A stretch of DNA of 64,000 nucleotides, from contig WJXW01000019.1 of the NCBI GenBank assembly GCA_015832175.1, positions 372,001-436,000 of the forward strand, read 5' to 3'. Below, in pieces: positions 44,567-55,677 of the stretch (position 1 is its first letter; the number at the start of each line of letters is the position of its first letter). A program made the translations under genes and the position numbers. The notes beneath the pieces are model-generated. The model saw nothing but the letters and a program-made list of their open reading frames with translations. It had not been told where the DNA came from and made no database searches. This stretch comes from Paraphaeosphaeria minitans. Lineage: Eukaryota > Ascomycota > Dothideomycetes > Pleosporales > Didymosphaeriaceae.

Positions 44567-44711
44567 GGTACGTTAGCCAATGAGAACATGTTGATTACGT
44601 AAGCTATCGAACTATTCTGTCAGCGATCAGCCTTTATCCCACCTTTCTTTTCTTCCTTTCTTCACAACACACCCAGCCTTACGCCTCGCCTTTTCGTTTA
44701 CGTGTTGACTG

Positions 44712-45267
44712 ATGTCTACACTTACATATCTGGGCTCCACGCTACGTCTCGATGAGCTGACCAGTGCAGTAGTCCTGAGAGACAGAAAGCTAATGGCGGT
44801 GGAGGAAGAGCACACAATACTGTACACATATGATGCACCGGCGCCAGACGAATGCGCGGCCATAATCAAAGAAATCTACTCCAAAGTATGCTCAGCAATA
44901 TCAAAGCTTCATGGAACCTACTAAGACAATATAGAAATCCGATATTCAAGCAGCAATCCCTTGGGCAGACATTAAAAATCCAGTGAAGCTACCACAGTTT
45001 CTCTGCCAAACCTCTGGTTCTATTAGAATTAAGGAAAATCACATTGGTATTATCACTCTGTTCGGTGACCCCAAAAACTTAACGGAGAAACACTTGAGAA
45101 GTTGGATCTGGAACCAAGACAGTAAAACAGAAGCGCGTGCAGCTCTTGGTGTGTTTCTGCTTCACCCACTCGAGTTTGAACAAACTGTTTGCTTCGAGGC
45201 CCACAATGTAGATTTTCTGCTACTTCTATTGCCTATATTGCCGCGGCAGGAGGCAAGCTCTTCATGA
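44712..45267 (+). CDS. Hypothetical protein fragments, splicing unresolved
   Basis: Two plus-strand ORFs occur close together. The first (44712-44924, 70 aa, ATG) reads MSTLTYLGSTLRLDELTSA and is moderately acidic. The second (44983-45267, 94 aa) reads MKLPQFLCQTSGSIRIKENH and has a hydrophobic C-terminal run LLLLLPILPRQ. They may be exons of one gene, but no consistent splice pair joins them. No family is recognised. Confidence 0.3.
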
Positions 45268-45573
45268 ACAAAGACATTTAAACTATGCTACCCAGCCTTT
45301 CTGTGCCAACCGAATCATGTTCGCTTCCGGTGTCTGCTACTGACGTACCCTAATTTGTTGTCGTTGACTCCCAACTTAGTAATACTTCGCCAACGTGGTC
45401 GATCGTGTCGATATTCCTAAATAGAAAATCGTCCAGAAGTGTGGCGTCTCTTCCATCGCTGGAGAGCATTCTGCTTGACAGATCTGTCTATAGTGAGCAG
45501 TCGTCGTTGATCTGAAACATAGACATACCGTTCTCTGGAGAATTTACAGTATCTGAAGTAGGGTTTGCGAAGT

Positions 45574-46950
45574 CTAAGGAGTGACCGGTGCCTCCGCCTG
45601 GGGGCAATACTCGCCGATTCCAGGGTCAGAGGTTAGAATATCTGTGGTCCCCTCGCCTTCGTGCGCGTCCATCGCCAAGAGCATTCCCTTGCCTACTGGC
45701 CCGTTGGTCCGCACCCGTTTTGTCTTTTTGGGCCCTTTCCCTTGTGGTAGGTAGCGTTTGACCCGAATTGTTCCTACTGCCTCTAGATAGGGTATTTTGT
45801 CTTCCGTAAGATTCTTAAGATCAACGTAATTGCCAATAAGTTCTATGAGCCCCCCTCTGCCAACGCGTGCAAGCTCTGACCTTGTCCAACCATGAAACTC
45901 GAGGCCCCGAAGAAGCGTTTTGGCGACGGACCTACACCTATCTGGAGATTTGAGGTACAAAATCTCACCAGCGGATAAGTGATTGGGGATAGCATCAATT
46001 TCGTTTTCTGAGAAGTTCTCAATTCTGAAGGACTTTAGTTCATGAGTAGATCTGATATATACAATGTCATACGCACTCTGTTATTCCTGCTGGTGCAAGC
46101 AGGGAAGTCAAGCCACACGACTCTGCCAGAAGCAGGTATGGCTGTCTCCGCCTATATGTGTTGCGCACACGATTGATGTTGAACTTACAGCTTTCCGCAA
46201 CAAGTTTCAGCGCCGTCGATTTGTTGTCATGTCCTTTTGCCTTGCCCTGTTCGCTCGGTTCAAACCAATCCACGGTGTGCGCAAAGAAAAGAATGTTCAG
46301 CCGCTTCACGGCAGGTTCTGTTGTCATGCCGATTGTCTGGCCCACTTGCGTCAATCGCTTCACTCCATTGTTTGTCGGCTTCATAACCTCCCAGCGCTTG
46401 AGATGACTGTTTTCAGGTGCTGGATTTCCGTCAAACGATTTGACAAGCTTCTTAGCAAATGCTTTAACTTTAGATTTTTGCTCTTCCGTCAGAGAGGCAG
46501 GCGGTGAGGAAGGCGTAGCTATTGGCTCCTCAACTGCGGAATGTCCCGATCCTGTGTCGCAATGGGGGGCAGTGGCTGGGGCGTCGCGCGCGGGTCTTGG
46601 CAACACTTGGATCGTTCTTAATAAACCTGGGAACTGGCCCCGCGTCTCAATAATCTTGAACCACTGCCGGAGAAGTTTATCACACGCATCTACTGTGCCC
46701 GACTCAAAGAATTGTTCGAAAGCCGAGACCAACGTCGTTGCCGAGTCAGTTTTGGTATCAAATAGTCAAGTTTAAATCTGCTTACCTTATTGTGAAGAAC
46801 ATCGTCTGGAGAGATTGACTTGAGGGCGTCTTTAAGTCTGCTCGCGGCGTCTTCGCTCATGTTCGGGGGCGGAGGTTTGCCCCAGCTTTGGGGGATTTCG
46901 CGAGCAATTTGCTCGTGAAATCCCCTGTCTCGCGCTAGCCTCGGAAGCAT
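45574..46950 (-). CDS. Hypothetical gene, probably multi-exon, exon joins uncertain
   Basis: The ATG at 46950 (MLPRLARDRG) opens a segment ending SPDDVLHNK with a GTAAGC donor directly after it. The next coding segment is TDSATTLVSAFEQFF or, after an AG acceptor, SGTVDACDKLLRQWFKIIE (46732-46067), which has a Lys-rich stretch (KSKVKAFAKKLVKSF). A GTAAGT donor occurs near 46190. The 3' segment (45960-45574 with open frame above it) reads AYDIVYIRSTHELKSFRIE to the basic KRVRTNGPVGKGM, ending EYCPQAEAPVTP. Whether these are one gene or two is not decided. Family not recognised. It is divergent from the membrane-protein gene at 47217. Confidence 0.45.
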
Positions 46951-47216
46951 GCAGCCGAGTCACCCGATACCGAATGCGCACAACATAGAGTTATCGCTCA
47001 TCGATCAGGGATACTCCCGCAGACGCACAGTTCCGCGGCAAGCTACTAGCTCCACAGGACTGCGATGCTCTTCGATCGTTCCGGCTGTACGCATGGCCGC
47101 GCCCACGAACCCATGCTCATTCATGACAGTCCTCATATAACATGCACGTTCCACAAGGCTGAGACGTCCGCCTTCTGCTCATCATCGGCTGCCTTCCTGC
47201 ACGTTTTTATCCCAAG

Positions 47217-48339
47217 ATGTTGGAACTGCTCCCTGCAGGTCTCCTGTGCGAGCGCCCTGATTCTTACGTTCTCAAGACGGCGGACCTATCACCTGGGGCC
47301 CTTGTGTGCGCTGTACTTGTCTTTATCTTCAGTAGCGCGCATATTTACCTCTGGCATCATTCGCACAACAGACTCTGGGTATCCGTGGGCTTGATAAGTT
47401 CAATAGTGGGCTTGACACTCTCCTCTATGTTCTTTTCAATCTGGAGACATTCGAAGAAACAGCCTGGATCTGCATCCCGATATGCATACTTAGCGGCACT
47501 GGTGATACCTGCAGTCTTTGGGCTCTGTGTTGTGGTTTGTATTCACTGTGTTGAACCCGAAGCGAGACTGACTTGCTTAGTTTTATTTCTGCTGGCAATT
47601 CGGATCACTCCTCTTTACCATCGAACAACCGCATTTCCGCACACGAAGTAGAACGAAACAAATCATCTGGCGAAGCCTTAGAGCCGTCCTCGGCGCGATT
47701 GGAATTGCATTCCAACTGCTAGGTTTCTATGGCGTCGATGTGGGCAAACATAAGCTCCCTCCATTTGTTGGCAGCCTGTTATTCCACAGTTTGGCGACCT
47801 TTGTTTTCCTCCGCATATTTCGCCGTTATGCAAAACTCAGACAAGCAAAGGTTGTGTTCATTGCATTCAGCTTCATGGTCGCACTCGGTGGCGATATAGC
47901 ATTCTTAGCGATATATCATCAATTGCCTAGTGGCTGCTTCGACGCATATACACGATCACACGGGCCGATATATCTAGTGAGTGGATACTACAAAGACACT
48001 GCCCTGACTAACCTTGAACAGGTATCATGTGTGCGAGAAGTGTTACTTCTATTCCTTCTACTCCTTGTCCGGCTCCATACACACTTTATTACGAAGCAAC
48101 TATCAGACCCCGAACAAGGGAATTCAATGAATGTTTCTCCATCATCACTGGGGGGAGGTAATTGTCAAGTCAATGATTGTGGAATTGCACAATTAAATGT
48201 TTTAGATCCTGACAAGCCGCCTTCTTGCGCCTTTTCTTCGACACCCCAGATCTCCCCCAAAGTTTCATTGCATATGACCTCTGATGAGGCTCGCTCTGTG
48301 GATTCTGCAAAATGGTTCTCAGGCAGCTATAATGCCTAA
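47217..48339 (+). CDS. Multi-span membrane protein of unknown function, possibly frame-broken
   Basis: The first ORF (ATG 47217) has several hydrophobic segments: GALVCAVLVFIFSSAHI, VGLISSIVGLTL, LAALVIPAVFGLCVVV and CLVLFLLAI. After about 47640 the coding frame changes: AVLGAIGIAFQLLGFY and PFVGSLLFHSLATFVFL continue in the +1 frame. I could not find a splice pair, so a frameshift or a non-standard intron lies between 47590 and 47670. A clean GT-AG intron (47977-48021) with CTAAC branch joins IYL to VSCVREVLLLFLLLLV. The hydrophilic C terminus ends SAKWFSGSYNA. It resembles the membrane gene at 51100 (ILFH/LLFH region). Confidence 0.5.
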
Positions 48340-49047
48340 GGGAAAATTAGTCTGCCAATTCGTTCGTGGAGTTTCACCGGCACCTTTTCCTATGTCTTGT
48401 ATAGATATGTCACAGTCCTGGTACCCGGTACCTGACGTACTGTGATCACATGGAGTCATCTGTCAGCGAATCGTCTGTTATGACACCCAATGTATTTTTG
48501 TTGTTCAACATTGCTCTCCCCACACAGCTGACAACATATCAATCGGCATCGGCTTGTGACTGGAAATGTGATTTCGACAGGTTCACTGTCCGTAAACTCC
48601 CACGAGTGCAAGGCCCGGACGCAACTTGCGCCACTAGGCGGTCTATATACTGATCTTTATGTATTGGCGCAATCTCTGCAGTACATGATGCATGCTCGAC
48701 ACCGTACATGGTGAAATCTCCATCTAGAAGGTGGTAAGTGGACTTGTTTTTCGTGGTAACATGTAGAACGTGGTAAGGATAACTAACTTCACGGTGGAGC
48801 AGGTTATGTGCTCATGCAGATGCTCCAGACCTGGATCTTTCCTGGGGGCTATTCATGGACGTCTGGGGTGAGCCGTATCTGCATTAGATCATCGCCATTC
48901 AATAAAGCCCAGGCCCTCAAACCGTCAGAACCCCTTAACATGGGTGCTGCGAAGAGCAGGGTAGTTTTTCCCACTCAAGGCGTATTGAATTGGATCACAT
49001 GATAATGATACGCAGCTGATTTCGATGCCCTGATTCGGCGCATCATC

Positions 49048-49056
49048 TATATAAAG
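49048..49056 (+). promoter_or_regulatory. TATA box, CTATATAAA
   Basis: A TATATAAA element lies about 60 bases before the ATG at 49114, the usual distance for a TATA box with a short fungal 5' UTR. A (CA)n tract sits between it and the ATG. Confidence 0.45.
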
Positions 49057-49113
49057 AGGGACAGACAAACCCGTCTAGAAACCACACACACACACACATC
49101 AATCAGTTCAAAG

Positions 49114-49353
49114 ATGTGCTACGACAGGGTCTGGAGAAACAACTACCTTTGGGTGCGGCCATATCAAAGACGGGGAAACACTTTCATCGAACAGGTGCAG
49201 CAAGAAAGATGAAGTTGGCCACAAGGTTGACAAGATCTCGGGTGGGTCTTCATCCTTCGATGATAAGTGCCCGGATTGTAAAGCGTAAGTTGTCGCCACC
49301 TTGTCTTCTCATCACCATCATACTAACAATGAAAATGAAGCCTTGGGAAGTAG
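49114..49353 (+). pseudogene. Small Cys-rich protein, one-base insertion
   Basis: The ATG at 49114 reads MCYDRVWRNNY, then the coherent frame shifts by one to FGCGHIKDGETLSSNRC, with CPDCK near its end. Removing one C of the ACCTTTGG word (about 49142-49146) makes the exon (49114-49284) phase-consistent with the intron GTAAGT...ACTAAC...GAAG, and gives a protein of about 60 residues with the pattern MCY...CGH...C...CxxC. Such MCY-initiated small Cys-rich proteins are frequent in filamentous fungi. There is no signal peptide. As the sequence stands the frame is broken. Confidence 0.5.
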
Positions 49354-49694
49354 GAGTTAATCGCTTATTGGATTGTTATCGACTGGCGGTAGGGAAGGGC
49401 GGCCCAACTAGCAAGTGGCCTGAGAGCCTGTCGCTCAACCGGCAGGCGAGGGGGAGGAACCAGACTGTGCGGTAGACGATTGGGCGAAACTTTGTACTGA
49501 ATCCATTCGGTCACTGATTATCAGGACCTGTTCCTCGTAGCCAGCTTTGTGCACACGTGATTAAACCAATCCTGAATTGGATTGGAGACTAGTGGCTAGG
49601 CGCATCACCCCTCTTAAACGTTGCTGACCCCGCCTTTCCTCTAGATTCTAACACCAACATTTGCAAACCATCGAATCCAAGCATCCCAGCCGAT

Positions 49695-50531
49695 ATGTAA
49701 GTTCTGAGTTTGAAAGGTCGGACCGCTATTGTCTATCGTTTGGGAGATGGTTTTGTTGGTAAAATACCATGGCCTGTCAAGAGCCAGGATTTGACGGTCG
49801 AGTTTCAAAAAGCGATGGTCGTCGAGAAGCAGATTTTGGAGAATCTGCAGGAACGAGGAACTCATCCTGGAATCATCCGGTATGTTTCGACACCTGATAA
49901 TTCTCCAACGCTAACGATAAAAAGATACCACGGACCTTGCATCACCAAAGGAAGATTGGATGGGTTGACCTTGAGCGAGGCGAACTGTGGGGACCTACAG
50001 TCATTCCTCGATCGAGAAGATATCGACATAGATATCACTACACGGAAAAGATGGGCCCTACAACTCGCTCAAGCTCTAGCCTATATACATGAGATGGGCA
50101 TCGTTCATAAGAACTTGAGTACAACAAACGTGCTTCTTCACGAAGCCGACAATGTTGTAGACATAGTTCTTGCCGATTTTGGTGCTTCACAGTGGCTTGA
50201 ATTGAATATCTGTGGCGACCTGGTTCCGGACGATCCATATCGAGATCCCCGTTTGAACGAGTTTCACTCTGCTCGCGTCGACGTTTTCAGTCTGGGTGTC
50301 ATCATTTACATCATAATGACGGGCCATTACCCTTTCCACGGAAGTCCAGCGCCCGAAAATGATGAGATGTTCGAGTACGGCATGCGTGTGCAGACGTTGT
50401 ACCAAGAAGGTGGATTTCCAGATTTATCGGACGTTACTTTCGGAACCATTATCGCAGGGTGCTGCTGTGAGCGCCGGTTCGAAACCGCAAAGGAGGTTGT
50501 GAATGCTTTACTGCAGGAGAATATTGACTAA
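49695..50531 (+). CDS. Protein-kinase-like protein, probable pseudokinase
   Basis: A kinase fold is visible: a degenerate Gly loop (VYRLGDGFVGKI, with the VxK Lys), a C-helix-like region, the catalytic loop as HKNLSTTNVLL where kinases have HRDLKxxN, ADFGAS (intact DFG), and the F-helix region DVFSLGVIIYIIMTGHYPF. The proton-acceptor Asp is replaced by Asn and the loop Lys by Ser, so catalysis is doubtful. The open frame begins after an in-frame ATG-TAA at 49695-49700; the first sense codon of the clean frame is 49701. No other ATG precedes it, so the true start is in an upstream exon or is lost. Gene body is 273-277 residues, shorter than a full kinase but with the whole C lobe. Confidence 0.55.
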
Positions 50532-51099
50532 GCCGATCGACGCGCTTGACCAGAGGATTGGCGTTGATAAATGCATTAATTGTCTTTCATCATTTTGCCA
50601 ATCTCGTCTATCTGGTTCTTGATGGCTAAGGGAAGGGGCTCTTGGGTGGCTTCATCCACCTAGTGGTCGCATGGACGAAGCAGGCAGATTTCCCCTTTGG
50701 CGACAGTAGGTCATGGCACTTGTTTGTACAAGCCTCCCTGATCGTTTCCGGAAGCATTGAGCCGGTGGCAAGGATCTTGCGGAACTCCTCATGCAGTGTG
50801 ATGAGCCACACATGAGGCAATCTCAGCATTCCGCCATCTCCCGTTGCTGCTATATCCGTGATAGATCTGTACAACTGGTTTTGAGCGACATTACTATAAC
50901 CTGGTATTCTCGGGGAACAAGCGGACTTGCCGTGCAAAGCAATATGCACTACGTTCAAGAGCTTCTGATATATATGCACACTCCCCAATAAGGCTGATAC
51001 GTCCCTGTCCTTCGCCTGCATTTTACGCTGAGTGCATTCTTTGCCTTCTTGCATTTGCGTGCCTGCAAGCTGCAGCCCCAGCCTTGCCGTCCTTCTTCG

Positions 51100-52321
51100 A
51101 TGGATCATTTCGACGTAGTAAAACACGTCGTGGTCTGCGCCACCATCGGATTATCGATACCTTCCCTTTTTTGGAGGGTAGAGATACCTGCCGGAAGGCG
51201 ACTTATACTGCAAGTCGTCACTGCTTGTCTACTTGTCTGTCCGTATTTCGTTTTCTCTGGCTTGGTCAAATTAGGATGGCAGGAACGAGCCTCGCTGTTA
51301 TTATTGGGCTGGACCAGGTTGAATGGGACACTACTAGAGGTGGGTGAAGCTGTCTTGGTGCACGCGCAGAATCCTCTGATGACGACTAGATCCTCATATT
51401 GGAGAGAACCCTCAATGGTGTCAGGAATAATTACAAGACGCCATTGGGAATCACCGGGTTGATCACCATTCTAGCTGTTGGGCTCCAAGTGACAGGCATT
51501 TGCGTGTCTATTTTCGACCACGATGTTTTCACTACCAAAGCCATGAAGGACAATCCTACCACGATGTCCCAGGTAGCAAAGCACACTTTCCACGTTGGCG
51601 GAATCCTGTTCCATGCGGTTGCTGCTCTCGTGTGGATTGTCTTGATCAGAAAATTGGGCAAATTGCCTCGCTCTCAACGCTGGTCGCTTCTTTTGAACAT
51701 TTTTATCTACATATTCGTCATTGGGTGTGGCGCTGGTGTCATCAAGACTGAGACGCAGCGTCTTGCTTTTCTGGTACGCAATCCACCCCTAGAGAAATCT
51801 CACTGACATATTCAGAGCGAGCATTACGGAGTTTATAGTACTCAACACTTTGGCTCGCGGGCCCCCGATTCCCGATTTCAAAGGCGTGGACGATAAGCAG
51901 GGTGATCCTGAAGAGGCAAGGCGAAGCAGGCATTTCTCAGAGAGTTCGGGTCGATCTGCTGGCTCTAAAAGCCTGATAGAACCCAGTTTCGAGGACGATG
52001 CATCAATTTCAGATGGTGGGACTTCCATCGAACGGTATGTGCACAACACGGACTGTCGGACATGGCTGATAAAATATTAGCGAGCACCAGAGTGTCTCAC
52101 AAAACCTAGAGCAGGTTGCCAGGACATTGCTGTCGATTGATGCTCATGTTGAGACTATCATTTTCGTTGAAAACACACCTCCAGATACCACTGGAGGGCC
52201 AGTTCGCACTTTTGTTGCAAGTGCACCCATCACGCCTCCAGCCACACCTCCAGCCGTGCATCCAGCCGCGCTTCCAATCATGCCTCTAGACACACTTCTA
52301 GACAGGATTGTAGACAGGTGA
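51100..52321 (+). CDS. Multi-span membrane protein with Pro/Thr tail
   Basis: Four exons join to 355 residues: 51100-51339, 51390-51773, 51832-52034 and 52081-52321. Five or more hydrophobic segments are seen: VVVCATIGLSIPSLFW, LILQVVTACLLVCPYFVF, GITGLITILAVGLQVTG, HAVAALVWIVLIRKL and LLLNIFIYIFVIG. The C-terminal tail is soluble: acidic/Ser-rich (PSFEDDASISDGG) then Thr/Pro-rich (ITPPATPPAVHPAALP). Exon 3's acceptor (ACGGAG) was chosen because it alone keeps the frame that continues into exon 4; the branch CTGAC lies 25 bases upstream. Family not recognised; similar in layout to the 47217 gene. Confidence 0.6.
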
Positions 52322-52639
52322 ACCACGGTGCCCAACCCGGCTCTTGGCCCAACATACGATCGCATCAAGGTCTTGTGAGACGCGGCCCTCCTCAGGTCTG
52401 CTCCTCACCCGCATACAATCTTGCGACTCTATTTTATATATATGTGGTTTTTCTATGTATGTGTTTTCTCTAAGATGTGGACTACATCTACGAGGAGGAT
52501 CTGATACCTGGTTACTCTGAACTTGTCCCTTGCATCATCAGTTCCAGTACAATAATTATTGAATTATACGTAACTTTTTTGTCAGGCTGATGGATGATGA
52601 TCATCGAGAATTGACGGCGACGCCATCCAATGGGGACCT

Positions 52640-53010
52640 GCAGGTTTGCGGACACTGGTCGAGACGGTATTTTGCAAAGTACCGGGGTTCGATGAATACA
52701 TGGGAGCTACGGAACAAATGGCAGAGATCGTCAGTCATCTAGGATGGATACCGATGGTGTCATGAGTCCTGGAGATAGCGGCAGCGTCCTTCAGCTGCAA
52801 TGATTTTCACATATCTGTTATCCAGCAAACGCGTGATTCATTCCCATTCTGGTGTCTGGGGCAGCCCCGCACTGGCTATATGATTTGCCAGGAAGTGGTT
52901 CGAGCGGCTGCCGGGCATCGTATCGGTAGCTGCATGCAACGAACGGCTGGAGCGGACTGCAAACTGAGTTGATTCCCGCGCTAGACAAATCTAGCTACCC
53001 GATCGTCGCT
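52640..53010. repeat. Duplicate of the hydrolase 3' end and downstream flank
   Basis: The end of the alpha/beta-hydrolase gene (56885-56979) and about 200 bases of its 3' flank recur at about 52660-53010 in altered form. Shared words include ACATGGGAGCTA, GATCGTCAGTCATCTAGG and TCCTGGAGATAGCGGC. It is a segmental duplication 4.2 kb away in the same orientation. No promoter or N-terminal domain came with it. Confidence 0.7.
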
Positions 53011-54132
53011 CACTTCATCCCCCATTGGAAAGCCGGGGGAAGAACTGAGCAGCCGTGCCCGGTATATATCACGCACCCCCTCTCACAAGGCCGAAACCTC
53101 CTTCGTCCTTCACTCATTGCCTTTCCGCCTTCACCGGTCGCTACACGTCATTTTCTTACGCTTGAATTCGACATCTGGCCGGTCACGCAGCCAATCAGGC
53201 GTATAGAGGAGCTCCTCGCTTCATCCGATGCTGTCTTTCCGAGTAATACATATTCTCATCGGGAATCCAACTTGAACCTCCCACGACTACAAAGCATCTT
53301 TCCAACCAATACACATTCTTATCAGGGGCCCGACTTGAACCTCCCACAACAGTCACCAAGCATCAGTTGCCCCATCATTGAGCAACCGGTGAGGGCTATA
53401 GTTCATTCGGGCTTAGAGAATCCCCAACCGTCTCGGAAACGTCGAAAACGCAAGCGAGTTGCTTCTCCAGCCCCCCTAGTTTCGGCACAGCCAGCTAAGA
53501 AGCCGTGTCCTTGGAAACCCGAAGAGGACAATCTGGTCATCGAACTACGCGGCCAAGGTATGACATGGGACGATGTTGCAAAGCACCTCCATGGAAGAAG
53601 CTCTCTTTCGTGCCGCCTCCGCTATCAAAACCACCTTGAGAAGCGCGCCGTCTTGGATGAGGAAAACTTTGCGTACGTTTACGATCGGTATGTGGGATCC
53701 CATCATATCTAACCTGGATAATATTCTGTATACTAAAAGTGTCGACTAGTTTCAAGGAACAGATGTGGCAGATAGTCGGTACGGCATTGGGAATTCCATG
53801 GCGAACAGCGGAGGCCCTGCATTGGCAGCTTGGGCAAGAGGACATGACGGCCCGCACAAACTCTCCCCTCTTTAAATTGCATCCATTAATTACGTCCGGA
53901 AGCATAGATATGGAAGGCAGGTTAGTTAACGTTATGACACTGCCGTAAAGGCATATATTTAGACAAGGACATACTAAAGGCTTCTAGTGCCACTTCCTCT
54001 ACCACGAGCTCCACTGCCCCGCCTATTAAAAACCCTACCACCAGCTCCACTTCCATTTCACCCGGCCTGGGCTATCTGTCAGATCAAAGAAAGCATGAAT
54101 CAGAACCACAACGGAAGGGGCTTATTGAATAA
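52969..54132 (+). CDS. Myb/SANT-like DNA-binding protein, 5' end unclear
   Basis: Exons are to 53687, 53750-53920 and 53988-54132, phases consistent. The Myb-like domain reads PCPWKPEEDNLVIELRGQGM followed by WDDVAKHLHGRSSLSCRLRYQ, preceded by a basic nuclear-localisation-like RKRRKRKR. Exon 2 reads FKEQMWQIVGTALGIPWRTAEALHWQLG, typical of the fungal family that tests two tryptophan-led repeats. There is a roughly 24-residue internal repeat (NTYSHRESNLNLP and NTHSYQGPDLNLP). No ATG precedes the Myb domain in this frame; the frame runs upstream into the duplicated flank, so the start is lost or lies in an exon I cannot find. Confidence 0.65.
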
Positions 54133-54879
54133 GGAGCTCGATGCGCTTATCGAAGGTGCGACACAGGAGACGCACAGGACGCATCAAAAGGATCTAGTGG
54201 CCTGGCTACCATCTCAGGCTTAGCACACGAGCTTACTGATGAGATGAGAGAACGAATCAGATATTGATCAAATTCTATAGAGCCTTGATAGGTGACTGCG
54301 TTGTCTGTCAGTGGCGTAGAGCAATGTAGCCGTACGCACCTGCTGAAACAGGTCAGCTCGAACCGCAAGGTTGCAGTTGAGCAGGGGTGGCGAAGGGAGG
54401 GAGACCCCGGGGCTTCTCATATATAATCCTTCATAGCATTTTCGAACTGCACCCGACAACTTCCTTACGCCAAGCCTCTGGTCGCGCCACCTTTGTCGCC
54501 ATGGGATCATCTACCTCGCCGTACGTCCCAGTCTACTCCAAATGAAGAAAAGAATACAATTCTACACAGCGACGCCTCTCCCTCGCCCCCAAGCGAGCGT
54601 GTCTGGTGGGTCTCGCCTCAAGGTGGTTCCCCTTGAACGAGGGACGAAAAGTCGAGGATTTTTGGACCTGCAGGCCGCACCCTGAAGGTGAGTTTCAAAT
54701 CCTTCCCCAGAGTAATCCCTTCCTTGACTAACCGCAGGCGTATGATGCCACAGCTTGCACTACATGGTCTTCCGCTGGGTCTTGGCTTTTCACGCATGAG
54801 GGGCTTGTATTTAAGCGAGGCATATGGACGCAAGGATTCTAGACATGAATTCACATCGATCTGAGCCGTGCTAAACACA

Positions 54880-55311
54880 ATGTCTCCAAGCACTCTACAA
54901 CCATCCCCTCCGATCGGCATACCGAACCGACAGCGCCCAAGCAGCATAGCAGACGACTATGGCACCGGCCCACAGAAGTCAAAGTTGATCCCCATCACGC
55001 CACGCAATGGATATTATCGGCGTTGCGGCAGCGGTAATGCTTCTGCACCAGGGTTATATCAGGACACTGGTGCCGGCTTGGAGGACAAAGAGCTTTGGTC
55101 CCTCGACCACGAATTCGCTCCACTGGAAGAGGCGCCACTACCACCAAAGCCAAGACATCCGCAAGTCATCTTTGAGAAACAGCAGATAGATAAAGCACGA
55201 GAAGAACATAAAATCGCAGCACTACGACGCAAGCAGGTCGCAAAAACGCCGAAGCTACGATCAATCGAGGAAATTGCTGGGGAGAACACGGCTGGAGATT
55301 GTCAGAAGTGA
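54880..55311 (+). CDS. Hypothetical 143-aa protein, Lys/Arg-rich coiled C terminus
   Basis: The ATG at 54880 (MSPSTLQPSP) follows an upstream GTG, which I discarded. It has a Pro/Ser-rich N terminus, a Gly-rich middle (RRCGSGNASAPGLYQDTG) and a charged C-terminal helix (QQIDKAREEHKIAALRRKQVAK). No domain, signal peptide or intron is seen. A single open frame without lesions supports a gene, weakly. Confidence 0.45.
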   Translation: MSPSTLQPSPPIGIPNRQRPSSIADDYGTGPQKSKLIPITPRNGYYRRCGSGNASAPGLYQDTGAGLEDKELWSLDHEFAPLEEAPLPPKPRHPQVIFEKQQIDKAREEHKIAALRRKQVAKTPKLRSIEEIAGENTAGDCQK

Positions 55312-55677
55312 TCAGAGGATAGGTAGATGGACGAGAGCTGCATCGGCTCGGTTCTATTTAGGAAATGATTAAACGTGTGACCTGTCTTCATGCTGCAGCT
55401 CTGATCGGGCCACCAGTCAATAGTTTCGACGACCCCGCCCGGTCTGCCACGGCATAATCTAATACCAATCATTTTAAGGTGATTCGTGACGCTCGACTCT
55501 GCAGCTGTCCGTAAGTGTGGTGCTAGTCCACGCCATGCATTGCTCGGGGTCATGATGGCGGCCTTGCTTTTGTTTCTATATCCTTCGGCCTCTGGTACAT
55601 GGTAGTGTTCATCGCAATCTATCTTTTTGTCAGACGGGAACGCTATAGTAAGGTCCAGATTTGCTTTTTTTTTCAAC

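Noticed and set aside
50626..51126. 166-codon minus-strand ORF between kinase-like and membrane genes
   Set aside because: It overlaps the first exon of the better-supported plus-strand membrane gene and shows no recognised motif.
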